Below are positions 50,201 through 63,800 of a stretch of 64,000 nucleotides of DNA, one piece after another. Source of the DNA: Rhyacichthys aspro. Taxonomy: Eukaryota > Chordata > Actinopteri > Gobiiformes > Rhyacichthyidae. Made by a program: the position numbers and the translations under genes. Under the pieces are notes generated by a model. It made no database searches. It had not been told where the DNA came from and saw only the letters and a program-made list of their open reading frames with translations. The stretch is from the NCBI GenBank assembly GCA_036850595.1, contig CM072148.1, positions 3,504,100 through 3,568,099 on the forward strand, given 5' to 3'. Numbering within the stretch: the stretch's first letter is position 1; every line of letters starts with the position of its first letter.

Positions 50201-53200
50201 CCTCAAATTTTAAATATGTTGTTTTATGACACACTTTGTGACATTTACTGACACTTTTCAGAATAACTGCAGCTCACAGATTATTGGAACATTTATCTTT
50301 TTTTTTAGTTTAATGACTAATACAATAATTAAAAAGGAGACTTTATGACACATGCTCTTTTCAGGTGGTGCCAGCCCTGTCAAAAAATCTATTAAAAGTT
50401 TAAAAATGCAACAAAGTATAGGAGGGGTATCTTTGAAAACATTGCTTTTTCTGGAAACAGTATTTTTATCTCACGGATTTGCACTTTTTTGAAAATTCCA
50501 GTCAAGGGTGAAAAGTTTTGTTGAAGCAACTCACTTTAAAGCGTTTGCAAAAAACAGATTTTTCTAGTGACATCTCACTTACACTTGTTTTGTCTCGAGT
50601 CGAGTGAGATATTTTGTAGTTTTGTAAAAATATTGCTCCCAAAAAAATGCAAAAAACATGCAAAAGTCAAAAAAGTCCACACAAATGGATCATGAGTCTC
50701 TCCAGAGTTATGACTATTCTAAGATTAAGCCCAATGTTCCTTCCATTTGTTCAAATCCATGCTTTAATCGCTAAACTTTCACACCAAATACAGCACATCT
50801 AGTTTATTTCCTGTTAAACCCTCGTACAGTAACAGATAAACACAGCTTGATGGATTTCTCACAAACCCACATCTTTAAAGGGCTCTCCTCGTGATGAAAA
50901 TAAAACAGGATGCTGTGAAATCAACATCTTCTGTATAACAGGCCTGTTTGTTTTCTTTCCACACACGTCTTCTTTATTAGGCTGAGTATTACTGAACCAA
51001 TTTCCGTTCTGAATCTCTCAACAAAGCCACGCGATATTTACAAACCTAAAATATCCATCTTTAATTGGAGACTCATGCAAATGCCAGTTAATGCTCCGCT
51101 AATGCTTCAAAAATGTTCATTATATACTACCGGCAATAACACAGAAGCAGATAGTGGTGACATTAATGGAGGTGAACAATGGGGAATAACATTGGTGCAG
51201 GCAGACAGCCAAGAGGAGCTCAGAACAGCTCCACCAGCGAGAACACCGGCGTATCTGAGATCTTCTGCTCCCTTTTATCTCACACTGACTCTACAGTAGG
51301 TGACTTTACAAAGCTGTTCGGATTTCTGACCTGATAACGGTCTCTATCGTCAGGTGTTAGCACATTTTCAGAAATACAACTCAGAGATAGTGAGATACTT
51401 AGGTCTCTCAATCCACCTTCAATCAAAAATGGTGATTAAATGTTAATGTTAAACGCAGATTAAATGTTTAACTATTTTTTCTCATAAATTGGTGTTACTG
51501 TCTGATAATGTTTCTGGAAAGGGCTTGTGATCGATAGGATAGGCACGTAGCCAGTGGGAGGAGCTACAGATTGAATCTAATCTAATCTAATGGCAGCGAG
51601 TTAGTTATGTGCACGTTTTGTTCCAGATATCAATCTAAAAACAGCATTCTCAATCAGTCAAACAACTATTTGATTTGTCTGAACACACGTGCCTCGTTTG
51701 TTGCAGGTTAGCAGTTTTAAGTTTGTGGTCAATACCAAAAGTGAGTCTATATTTAATACTTATTTCAAGGGTTTTTTTGCACAACACAATGCTTCAATTA
51801 TTTATTTAAGTACATGCCTCCATTTGACACAAAAGTCATTAATACATTTGTCTTTCTTGGATATGTTTATGTAACTATGAACATCATCCACACGCTTTAG
51901 TGACTCATTATTAAAAGAACTGTTGACATTTCTTGTAAAATGTGAAACTAAAAACACAAATGCTTCAGTTCATGTTAAAACGATTCCAGTTTCAGTTTGG
52001 TTCAGGAGCTGGATGTCTCGGTCTCACTTTGGGACGTCCCTCTTACGAAGTCCGTTCTTTAACTGAGGCTGACAGCAGATGAAGAGCGGGAGGTGAGCGT
52101 TGCCAGAGCCGTTCTTTTGCCAAAGACTGCTGACATCTATCCCAGCCGCCGTCGTCCCATTTTCCACTTTTAAATTCAAGCACTTTCCCGAGCGTGGCCA
52201 ATCAGTTTATCGTCCCGTGTGATGTGAACGATGTGAGCGTCCCGTTGAAATCCTATCACTGAGAGCGAGTCTGTTCTGTGAATTAAGCGGCCATCTCTTG
52301 CTTCTGCGGCTAATTCGGCAAAGGTCTTTATCTCCAACCGAACAGATGCGTTGAAGATGATTTATTGGCTTTGAACTGATTTCACGGCGACCCGTGGAGC
52401 TCCGACCGCTCGCCATGTGCTGCTAGCTTCCTGCTCGCTGACTACTTCAAGCGCTCGCAGAGAGCTAGGACAAAACAACACCGCAATATGCGCCAGCCAG
52501 CTTCTCCTCCGAGGATCTTTTATCACTTATTATTTCATTTACGCTCGACAGCTGCGTAACCTCCAAAAGCCAAGCCAAACGAATTATACCGCTTTGTTTT
52601 TTGTACATTCGACACCTGACATTCAATCTATCTCACAACCTGAAATGACATTTTTTCCTGACAGTTAAAATACGCTCCTGAGAGTCCGGGCCGTTACTCG
52701 ATCCAAGCTAAATGCTAAAACGAACCCACGAAACGGCAACAGTGTGAATGGAAATGTGTCGATCAATACGTCTGACAATTTGCATTCATTTTCCTCGAGA
52801 TTCTTTTAAACCGTAAGAGCTTTGAGTTAAGCACGCGCCGCTTCAGAACCTGAATGGAAAGTGGCGCATGTGTAGCGACGTCACTAACATCATTAAACGG
52901 CTGGTTTTGATCTCCAGAATGCTTAGATAATGGAAATGAGCTTGTTAAAAATAGCATTATTCAAACGTATCCGACAATACAGCCTTGACTATAGATATAC
53001 GTCGAATGCATCGGTGATTAAACTCCCGCTGCTGTTGCATTATGACCTCCTTACATGTAATTAGCTGTAATTAATGGAACAACTTCAAAGATTTCCTAAA
53101 TTTATCTCGCTTCTTCTCGTCTCAAACATTGTCACGATTAAAGATGCGGCGGCGTGACTTAGAAAATCCCAGAGATATGTATATTTTAAAGTGTATTTAC

Positions 53201-53437
53201 AAACGGATTAGCTCCAGCTGTGAATGAAAATAGTCGAACAGTTGTTGTGTTTTCTCTGGGATCTGGGATTTTCTTTCCCATCTCTGGTCCTGGTTTACGT
53301 CTGGTTTTAGACCTGGTTTAGTCTGAACTGGGGCAGTGGAGGAAGTGTTTGGGGAGAGGGAAGGCTGGACAAGATGGATTAACCTTGGTTTGGTGCTGTT
53401 TTTAGTCCTAGTTTACTCTTGGTTTAGTTAAAAAGCA

Positions 53438-53796
53438 CAGGGTTCTTACGGGTGCTTGAAATCCTTGAAAATGCTTGAATTATTCTAGTGTTTTCAAGGT
53501 TGTAAAAGTCTATGAATTTTGGATAAAATGCTTGAAAATGCTTGAAATTCTGTTTGTATTGCTTTAAGGAAAAATACAAATTATGGCTAAAATGTGGATG
53601 AAATCTTCAAACAGAAGCCACACTTCATGTTTTTGATCACTCAGGTTTCATTTTTGGCTGAACTATCCCTTGTCTGTGCTCCATACAGTTTATGTTATTT
53701 ACCTCTGTTGTAAGGTGCTTGAAAAACACAAAAACACACCTTGAAAGTGCTTGAAAAGTGCTGGAGTTTGCGCTTAGTAAAGGTGTAAGAACCCTG
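53438..53796. mobile_element. hAT-like MITE (non-autonomous DNA transposon), copy B
   Basis: Same insertion as 21923-22350. Here the terminal inverted repeats are perfect over 12 bases (CAGGGTTCTTAC / GTAAGAACCCTG). It carries only one copy of the internal ~69-bp segment, so it is 359 bp long against 428 bp. AAAGCA again flanks both ends. Confidence 0.78.
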
Positions 53797-56205
53797 AAAG
53801 CACAGTTAAACTCAATTCTCAATAATAACACAACAGACATAACGTAACCCATGAAAACCGCTGATGTCACGCCTTGTTTCCACCAGAGTGAAACAAAATG
53901 AGTCAAATTGTTACGGGTCAAAGACAAAGGAAGCGCAAAGCAAACCAAAAAATCACATTCCAAGAAGAAATAATGCGACATGTTCCACCTTTTACAAAAA
54001 AAACCAAACAAAAGTAGCATTTATTAACTACTTTTTTTCAGTTTTCGATAAAGTTAGGGTTGTACAGCTCTAAAAAATACACACCAGTCAGATCAATATG
54101 CACATTTATACACCAGCTCTCAACTCAAAGACTGTGAAAAGCAATCTATCTCCATTCAAAACCAAAATGCAGCCATAATAAACTGAGTCCTGCCTCTTCG
54201 GTAAGACTCCGGGATCAGGTCTGTCTTCGTAGACTTTAAACGTGTAAGAGGTTAACGTGGACAGAAACTACACAACTGCAAATATTAATAAAATCCTTTC
54301 GCGCACAGTCACTCTTGAGGCTGATATTTACCATTTCACTTAAGCCAGCATAAAGCTTCACGGAGCTGTTTGCAGATCAGCAGCTTTATTAAACAAATAT
54401 GTCGAGTTATGCATCAAGTATATAGCCTGTAAGTGGAAGTGGAAATGCTCAAATCAGCAGTGAGCCCAGAACTAAGAGGAAAACTTCATCAGCAGTGGAG
54501 TAGGATTAAACTAAAACTGAAAGAATAAAGAGAAAGCAGCCTCATTTCAATATTATTTTACACTATTTCTAATATTTCATCCATTATTAATACAAAATAC
54601 CCATTCACACATGAGTTGAGCACCAAACTAACTTGACTGACACTGGATTTCAACAATAATACATTAAAGGGGACACCTCTCACCTGACGTTCACTGCCTG
54701 GAGCTGTCTAGATAAAGGTTTCTAAATGTAATATTCCTGTTGTCATTATGATTATTAAATTTAAGCTCCCGCTGGATGCTGGGAAAGCCTGGGAAGCATT
54801 AGGATAAGTAGAGCCGGGCCGAGACTCTCGTCAATAACCGCTCTAGTGTTTCTCTTGGCTTCGCTCCGTCCTGTGAGCCTGCTTAGCGCCTGTGAGCTCG
54901 GTAGGTCAGGGGCATTATATCCGCTTCAAAAGTAGGCTGTAGCTAGTCGAGGTCGATTTAAACCCATTACAACCGCTGATTAACCAATAGTCAGGGGCGT
55001 TGTAAAAAATGATAACATAACACAGAATATTGCTGAGATTATGTTCACGTTTATGTTTTAAATGTGAGATTTTCCACAATAACCACATATTAACGCAATC
55101 ATTTACATTTTTTTATAATTATAATCGCGATAATTATTATTTTTGCGCTTGTATTCATAATTAAAATGTCTTATGTGCATCAGGTTTATTATTTATATTT
55201 AAAAGGGCCCCAACTTCTCTAGAAACGCTTATTTTCATACAGTCTTCTTTCTACCTTTGAGTCAAACTTAATCTTAAAGAACAACTCTCCATCCTTGATC
55301 AATATCCAGCTTGAATCATCTCAGACATGTTCTCTCGGTTCCAGCTGGACTCCCGAGTGTCTGAAGCTGACCCGAGACGTCCAAACACCTCAATATTTTC
55401 CTTCATTGTTCAGAAAGATGTTTATTTGATGAAGACCTGGGCTGAGCTCGTGAACACATCAGATAAACCGAAGCAGGTTTTGTTGGTCTGTCTTTGTGAA
55501 TATCAGCAGAGGTTACTGTACAACTCTTCCCCCCTTTTCTCCCATTTTTCACTGACGGACCTGAACTACACACTTTATTCACTCACGTCTTTATGTTCAG
55601 TGACAATAATGCTTGAACTTTGTATGAATATTACAATATCTGACGTTTGGATGGAGAGAAAACCCCATCAGCAGCGTTTCCATTTACCACAACTAGGCTA
55701 CAATAAAATAAATAGGTATAAATAGTGTCTTCATTTATTTATGTTGCTTTTCTAATTGTTTTCACTCAAACAATTGTATTTTTCTAATCTTTTCACAGCA
55801 GATATTTCATAAAAAAGGCGAGTGGGAGACATTATGACGCGCGTAAAATTGGACAAAGATAGACAGTAATGGACTGAATGATACATTACAGTTGTTTTTG
55901 GGAGGTTCTACCAATCTCTATCTCCTGTTTGTCTAATGTGTTGAGCTGAATGTGTATCTTGAACCCCAGAGAGTCTCTAGAAACGCCTCTGACCACAATT
56001 CAGAGCAAAAACACAGAGCTTTAACCGCTTTAAGGAGAGAAATAAAGGATATCCCTCCGCGCTTTGATGTTATTGTTTACAGTGAGCGCTCAGTACAGTG
56101 AAAAAAACACAAGCTGTACCTCCATTAACAAAAGAATAACGAGTCTCTCCGTGACTCCTCCACTTTAACTGAGTTCTTTGTGGATGTAGCTGACCGTCCG
56201 GCTCC

Positions 56206-56211
56206 ACTCAC
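56206..56211 (-). other. mtnr1a: Splice donor of receptor exon 1 (copy B)
   Basis: Same CAG|GTGAGT donor as in copy A, with no base change around the junction. Confidence 0.92.
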
Positions 56212-56395
56212 CTGCGTTCCTCAGCTTCTTGTTGCGATAGACGGAGAAGATGACCAGGAGGTTGCCCAGGATGTCTACAACTATGGTGAAGATGAGAAAG
56301 CAGCCCAAAGTTGTGGTAACCCAAGGCGGCCGGTTCAGGACGGTGTCAGCGGGGTCTGGCGAGGAGCTGTTCAGGTGAGACCCATTTATAACCAT
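56212..56395 (-). CDS. mtnr1a: Melatonin receptor type 1A-like, coding exon 1 (copy B)
   Basis: This is the second copy of the exon at 24765-24948, with an identical 61-residue translation starting at the ATG read from 56395. It has the same two N-glycosylation sequons, helix 1 and first intracellular loop. The only difference I see is a synonymous Phe codon change (TTC to TTT) in CFLIF. The GTGAGT donor at 56206-56211 is intact. No second coding exon lies between this exon and copy A. If the duplication is real, this exon would have to splice across copy A to the shared exon 2, or be an orphan. If the duplication is an assembly artefact, this is simply the other allele. Confidence 0.9.
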
Positions 56396-56877
56396 TGTAT
56401 TACAGCCGCGGAACTTTCACAAACGGAGCCAAACGGAGGGAGCGCAGCGGAAAGGGGGAAGCCTGGGTTCGGGAGACGCCGGTGGAGGGGTAGAGCTACA
56501 GTCCCCCGCGGCTTTCATCCTCTCGCCGAGCTTTTCCCTTCTCCTTCTCCTTCTTCTTCTCGTCGTCCTCGGTGCTCGCTGTGGACGTGTTTTCGGAGGA
56601 GCAGCTGCGGCTCGGCGCTCAGGCTGTACCCTCCTCCGCGCTCTGACGCTTCGGTGTCACTTCTGCGGCGCCGTGCCATTCACTTCTTTGTCGGTACGCG
56701 CGTGAGTGACTGTGTGTGTGTGAATGTGTGTGTGTGTGTGTGTGACATAAAGCCGCAACTTCAAACCTTTCCCAGCATGTGACCAAACAGTCCGGGTAGG
56801 AGCGCTTTTTATTTCCAGGGAGAAACACGGCCCCACGCTGGCGGCAAGAGGGAACTGCACGAGCTCGGAGCGCGTCC
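56396..56877 (-). promoter_or_regulatory. mtnr1a: CpG-rich 5' UTR/promoter region of mtnr1a (copy B)
   Basis: Counterpart of 24949-25440. The CTT/CTC tract is 6 bp shorter, and the GT microsatellite (56711-56744) has a different layout of GT blocks around the central GAAT. Otherwise it is nearly identical. Both differences are length changes in simple repeats. Confidence 0.6.
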
Positions 56878-57519
56878 TACTTTTCTCTTCTTTTTTTTTT
56901 TTCTAAGTAGCGCGCTTCATTCATGGCTTTGCTTTACTGTAGATGCCCATTCATTATTATTTGCACGGATCATTCACGTTTTCAAGCTCGTTCAGTAAAA
57001 CACCAACACGTGAAAGGAAACGCTTAAAGAGAACATGGGATTATTTTAATGTAATAAAAGAGTTAGTGACTGCATCAGGAAAGGTTTGTGACATTTAAAC
57101 TCATTTAACTATTTGTAATACTTTAAATAGAGGATCATTGTATGTCTGCGTTAATACTTTATCCATTCTACTGAACTCTAACGACTACAAAGTGACTTTA
57201 TTTCTTATAGCTCTTGCATTTTTAAGTCACATTTGGATCCTCGTTTGTATTAATCTTGAACTATCATTTTTCTCAGTTTTTTCTCTGCTGGTGACGTCTG
57301 CTTTTTAATGTTTTCCCTCCAAAGATTCCACCAAAGACACTCAGTGGACCACAGTTCACTGGAAAAAAGCATAAGTTGTGATTATGACATAAAGATATGT
57401 ATAATAATAATAATATAATAAATGATTCAAGACCTTAAAAACCTGGAATAAACTTGACCAATCATGGAAAAGTCATAGAAAGTGATAATATTGCAATTTA
57501 ATAGTATACATTTAGGTAT

Positions 57520-57932
57520 TAAACAGACTGTACCTGATCTTTTTTTTTTTTTCTAAAATGGTTTAAACCCAAATAGTTTATTGTAAAGTCAATAATTTGT
57601 GGAAAAAACAGTCTTTATGATCCATCTATAGTTTATTGTAAGGGATTGTAATAGATGAGAACCTCTATTCAGGAACAGAAAACCTTGGAGCGCTCCCATT
57701 GGTCGACGCTTGTCACATGACGTTCCAGGAAGTTTAATAGCTGCAGATAAAGTGCATTTTCAGCTGAATATGTCTTTTAACAGAGAAACAGCTGAAAAAA
57801 GAAAAGCATCAACAGAGAAAAGGGAGACAACGTAAAACACAGATAAATACTGTCAATTCAATCACGTAATGTTTAACGAGGAGGAGATAAGCTAAGCTAA
57901 CGCTAAACTCTAAACTTCAGTTTGGTCAAATG
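57520..57932. repeat. R element with promoter-like motifs (copy B)
   Basis: Counterpart of 26077-26489, with GTCACATGAC at 57712-57721. It keeps a six-A run where copy A has seven in the region after the motif cluster. Confidence 0.85.
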
Positions 57933-60494
57933 GATTTTATGTATTTATTTGATATGTTTTTAATACTTGGCTTTATATTGTGTTATATTATTTTAGAAAT
58001 GAGATTGTTGAATATAAAGAGTGCCTTTGACACAATGGGATTGATATTTAAATGAATAAATTGTGTGGCTTTGTTAGTTAATGATGCAAAACAATGAATG
58101 ACTCTGTCTCAGCTTCATGAACTGTTCAATGACAGTTTGTCTCAATAAAAGTATTGATCTATACTTCTTCTTCTTAAGTAAACAGTTCGACTGTGGATGA
58201 ATTTGGAGGTAACTTCGATGTGTGTTTAAAATATCACCACTCATCAAGACACTGGAAATAAATCTACATTTTATTAATTACACCACATTACTGTCAATCC
58301 CAGGATCAATAATCACAATCACTTTGATCTCCATCCAGTTTTCTCAAAGCTCGTCTTCTTGTGCCATTTTTACAGAACATTACTGATGCATTATAGAAAG
58401 TCTTAAAATACTGGAAACTTTCAGAAGCTCTATTATAACTATGCTTTGTAAAAAATGCAGAGACCAGGTACAAACAGGTGTGTCTCTTAATAACAGCAGA
58501 TAGAAGCCACAGTTCCTTGGATAAAACGACCTTGTGATTCCAATCAGGTCAGAGCAGTTTCCTTCAGGTGGTTCACACTTTCATCGATCAAATATTCATC
58601 TCATCTTATTAAACGCTTTCCACAGTGGCCCTTCAAGGTGGTTCTGTGCAACAAACCAGGTTTATGATCCCAGAAAACATACGGTTTAGGAAACTCTAAC
58701 TTCCAGAACAGAGCTCTTCAGTAACGTCCAGATAAAATAACACATTAACCTCTTGATAATGCAGGCTGTGGTTCCATTTTAGGACATTTTATCATTCTTT
58801 AATGTTGTTTAATGTAAGTGGTACAAATATGTAAGCCTTCTTTTCTGTCTTTACCAACTTAAAGAATGGTTTTCTGTGGTTCTAGCAGCTATTTATCTTT
58901 TCGAGAGGAGTCTGGTGGCTTTAGGGAACGTTAAGTTGTGTCGTGTGAAGATATTTTTGTAGAACTCTTGGGAAAATACTTCTGGACGTAGCAATAGTCC
59001 ATAAATGTCTTGCTCTTGTCTTGATTGTGGTACACTCAGTTTTTAGTCTCATATTGCACTGATCCAACACCAACACTACACAGCATTATGTCTTTATTGA
59101 TGTTTTTATGTTGAAATTGCAGGCAGTGTTGGCTTCACGTAATTCAATTCATCAAACTGTGCTTTATTTAATGTAATCTACATTTAATGCATTAGTTTCA
59201 TGTCAGTCTTGAGCAGTTCACTGAATACGTTTCCTTCTCACGTTTTACTGAAGAGGAAGACAAACGGGAATGTTTCTCAATTTGCAACGATTCATGTTGA
59301 ATCAGTTTAATTCTGCTGAGAACAAAAGAGGGTTTAACAGCATCATCTGATCAAGAACAACATCTGAAACTTAATTAACACTGGAATTAATTGCTTATGA
59401 CTGAATGGGGAAGGTATGTTTCTCTTGAACTGATATTCAACCCAGAGGAGTATTGAATGATTTGGATAATGAAGCTAAAATGTGTGCATTGGAACCAGAA
59501 TATTGTGGAAAACAGATAACAGTTTAATGTTTTCAAACTCGTCTCAGTTTTCCGTGACAATATTTGTGATTGTGAGTGATTACTTGAGACTTCCAGTACG
59601 TGCTCCTCTTTGCTGCCCATGATTCATAGATCTCCCTGCTGCGTATAATCATCATCATCATCATCGTGAGCAGCCGGGCTCTTATTTAATGGATAATTGA
59701 AGGCTTTATGAATCAGTCATTCCAGCGGCGAAGCAGCACGGAGCACGTAGCCAACCCTCGACGAGGATCTGCAGGGGATACCGTGTTTTGTTTGCGCTTT
59801 TAACGTCAGCTTTGTGTAAAAATGTCATTTTAAGAGAAAAAACCACAGACAACACCGAATTCCTTTTGAACTGTCTGCCAAAGAACAACACTGTAGTCAT
59901 GCATTATGTAGAACAACCACAAACAAAAATGATTTTATTCATGAACACCTGCAATTTTAATAATAAACAACCTCAATGGAATATGCAGCAGTATTTTGAA
60001 GTAAAATATAATTTGGAGACAATATTAATTCATGTTAATATCCAGCTCCAGCAACTTGTTATTATCTTTACGTGACTGGAAATCTTCATCTGTAAAAGTC
60101 AACTGCAAAATAAATACAACGAGAAAAGAAGTCTCTTCAGGAAAAAAAGCAATAATGCACATAATAAAAAATCTACTTGAACTACACCTTCATATATTTA
60201 CTATTCTCAGTCGATGAATTTGTTGATGAGTTTTTAAAATGAGTTTAACAATCCACCATTTTGGTCATGACCCTGACAACCTCAAGACTTCTCCTTTAAT
60301 TTAATATGACCACATTATGTTATTGAACATTATTGCACAATTAGTTTTGGTGCATTCTTAACTTATTCACTGTTGTTTATTGACATTTCTTGTTTTGTTC
60401 TGTTTAGTTTTTTTTCTATATGTTTTCTATTTATGTTAATAGCTAGTCTTGTCACCAGCCAGTATTACAAAAATACAATATTGATATTTGGACT

Positions 60495-60882
60495 TAAACA
60501 GACTTTACCAGATATTTTTTCTTCTAGGTTTAAATCACAAAAAGTTTAGTATAAAAAACAGTCTTTATGATCCATCTACTGTTTATTCTGAGGGATTGTA
60601 ATAGATGAGAACCTCTATTCGGGAACAGAAAACCTTGGAGCGCTCCCATTGGTCGACACTTGTCACATGACGTTCCAGGAAGTTTAATAGCTGCAGATAA
60701 AGTGTATTTTCAGCTGAATATGTCTTTTAACAGAGAAACAGCTGAAAAAAGAAAAGCATCAACAGAGAAAAGGGAGACAACGTAAAACACAGATAAATAC
60801 TGTCAATTCAATCACGTAATGTTTAACGAGGAGGAGCTAAGCTAAGCTAACGCTAAACTCTAAACTTCAGTTTGGTGAAATG
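60495..60882. repeat. R-prime element, full length (copy B)
   Basis: A 388-bp close relative of 57520-57932 lacking about 25 bp near its left end. The motif cluster is intact (CCATTGG, then GTCACATGAC at 60662-60671, then CAGGAAG). A 21-codon frame starting ATGTCTTTTAAC at 60720 ends at 60785. The same frame is open in the R element of copy B but frameshifted in that of copy A. This element forms the right edge of the duplicated block. Confidence 0.87.
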
Positions 60883-63800
60883 TATTAGTATTTTGGAGGA
60901 AAAACTGGTCTGGTTTTATATTTTATAGGAGAGTGGAGTCAGAGACAGGGACAAAAAAAAAAGACAATCATGGAGAGGAGCTTTAATGTTTTGTTCTGTA
61001 AAAGTGCACTATTGTTATGCAGTGCTATAAAAAGAGATAAGAGTTAAGTTGAAAGTAGGACAACTTTTATATTCAGTGCCAACCACCACAATAATCAGTC
61101 TTTGCTCTGCAGAGAAATGTGTGACTTATTGTGTCAGATATAAAATATGCATGCTCTTACATAATCAAAAGAAAACGTACCACTGTATTGCTTATGTTTC
61201 ACGGCTTTAAATGGTCAATGGAGCCGCGAGACGAGAGCCGAAGACAAATCGTGCGATAATATGAGCTGAGAATAGCTTCAAACGGCCCTCATACACTCTG
61301 GATGATGAATACGTAAATGCAGGAGAGCGGCGGTGGGAAGACACGGTCGTCATGCGCGAACCACGAGCGCGCTCAAGTGTTATTAGGAGTTTTTGTGGAG
61401 GAAGAGGGCCGCGGAGAGAGGAAGGGCAGAGTGGGAGAGAAGTGGTTGTGAGGGGGAGGGAAGGGCAGATGCCGGAGCCACGAAGACCCAGTGGCGTCGG
61501 ATTGATGATGAAGTAGAGAGGGACATAACCCGCGTTACGTCAAACACTTGGCTTTACTTCTGATGGATGTTCATGAAGAGATCAGGTCCACACTGTTTGG
61601 GTTTTTTCTTTTTGAATATTGTTCCTGGGCCGCATTAACGAGAGAAAACTGAATGAAATAAATGATGTGTTACAGAATTTATAAGGTTTAATTGAATAAA
61701 ACATGATAAAAGTATAAATGAAAGTATGATGATGATGTAGGGGTTGTTATTATTGATGATAGCCTACTGACTTACAAAGTTAAATGCAAATGAAGTCCAA
61801 AGCACATTCATTTTCTAATTTAATAATTGTCTTTTGTCTTTGGACTGAATACACTTCCTGTGAAGGGCAGTTCCACTTTAGCCTCCTTCAAACACAACTC
61901 AAACAGCGTCTGAAAGGAATCATCGTCTTGTGATCTTTACGTTTTAACATCTTTATGTCTTCTACTTTTTTCTGCTGTTCCTCTTTTTTTCTACTTCTAT
62001 CTATGTTTTTTGTTACCTGCCCAGGGACTACAGAAGCTAATATATCTGTTGTTGTCTCTGTATAGATGTTAAATAAATGAATAAATACCTTTTACTAAGC
62101 ATTAAATCATTATATTCTCCATTGGCTTTGCTTTCTCTCAATTACTTTCTTAATTGACTTAATCGAACACTTTAAATTCGATGCTGATTCCAGATTTGAA
62201 GGCCTTCCGGTGAGTTTTATTGCCCATTGACCGTATTCCCTTCTGGCCACTCCTACTTTTACCGTCTTTTTCTCGTCTTCTTTGCCATGTACTCCTCGCT
62301 GAATCCCATCTGAATGAACATTAGGATGTGTTAACCCTTGGTTTGTTTGTTTCTTTACCACTATTCAGACACAAACTCCTCGTAAAGATAATGTCATTCT
62401 CTCTACTCCGGTACAGAGTCATTAAAAATACAAACATCATATAAGACACGAAGAATGGGACAAAATGGAGGACTACAATAACATGACAACTTCCTGAAGG
62501 GAAAAATGGGCTCAAGCCAAACATGTAACAACAACTGTTTGGTGAAATATATTGTTTAATTCATTATTTTTTCTTGCAAATTAAACAAATGTATAATTTT
62601 CTAGATCATAAAGAATGGAAATATGATTATGAAGACTCCTTTAGTGATTATCTTTGTCCAGTTTTTCTGTTTTTCATCAAAATCAACACTTTTAGTCATA
62701 TATTTTCTTCTCCAGTTCTAAACAACGTCTTATTTCTCTCTTATTTTGTAATATGTTTGATTAAAAGCCTGTACACAACGGTGAGAACATGCCCATGCAC
62801 AGTTTTACCCCGTCGACGCTGACCTTTACCCCTCCCGCCGCGTCCCGTCAGCCCAGAGAAGAGGAAGTGTCAGGACTAACGTCTCTCACAGAAAAACGAG
62901 AGCGGACGCTTTTATCTCCCCTGGCCCCGCCCCCTGTGCCAGTTGCCTTGACGACTGCTCAGCTCCACCCAGGAAGGAGCGTGCATGCTGGGAAAAAGAG
63001 GATTATTGGGGTCAGTGATCTCCACATGTGTGAGCCCGTCCCACTCTCACGCTCACACAGATTTTCTCACATGATTGGGAACAAAAGTGTAACAGTGACA
63101 AAGACAGGACGCTGAAAATGAAAAATAAATAAAAAAAGGAATAATATGCTAGATTTTGAGCTGCAGGATTGAATGATGTAATAAGAGAGCCATCTTCAGT
63201 GTGATTTTGTCTTTTTTTTTTACCTTAAAACAAGCATCAAGCTCTAAATGTCCTTTTCTTTTTTTCTTTTTTTAATTCTCTGTTTGCTGATTTTACAGGA
63301 AAGTGACACATACAGTAAATAGTATTGTGCATTTGTATTAGAACAATATTCCTACATATACACTGTCTCTCGTTGCAACAAAATGAAGATTATCAATAAA
63401 AAACAAAACAAAAAGGCAACAAGAACAATCAGCAGCAAAGAAACAGATGTAAGTCCTGCAGAATCCACATCTCAAACTAAATCTGATCTCATTTCTTGAT
63501 AAACTTACGTCAGTCTTTCCATAATCTCTCAAAATGTTCTATATTAAGATGCATGCACAGGTCATTTTCTCTTTTATACGTACATCATGCATCAAATCAA
63601 CACAGTTTTCCTTTTTAGGTGATTCTACCAGTAGCATCATTCTGAGCATTTTATTATTCACATTCTTTTTACTGTTTGCATTAAAATAAACGATTAAAAC
63701 ATTCAAAAGTAAATGGATAATCCTATAGCTCACTATTTAAGGACAACTCCAGAATATCTAAATGTCATATTCAGTTTTATCTTGTGTTATTTTTGTGGTT

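Larger units (their letters stand above)
32404..56211 (-). other. mtnr1a: Intron 1 of mtnr1a (copy B)
   Basis: Copy B counterpart of the intron in 1-24764, with the same order of repeats. Whether its left continuation is really 29252-32403 followed by copy A depends on whether the assembly is right. Confidence 0.6.
32404..60578. repeat. Copy B of the ~28-kb direct duplication
   Basis: This is the second copy of bases 1-29151 and is about 1 kb shorter. Relative to copy A it lacks one 535-bp unit, about 36 bp near 33330, about 290 bp after the 45-bp array and several hundred bases of the 41-bp array. It gains about 420 bp in the 21-bp array. The receptor exon differs by one synonymous base. 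Unlike copy A it is not broken at its right end: it continues through a full R-prime element (60495-60882) into unique sequence. The left boundary at 32404 reflects only where the window begins in copy A, so the true homology could extend further left into 29252-32403. Confidence 0.97.

Noticed and set aside
62789..63115. 108-codon frame in the single-copy right flank
   Set aside because: Low-complexity Ser/Thr/Pro/Arg-rich translation of a CpG-richer patch, with no recognised domain or exon boundary.
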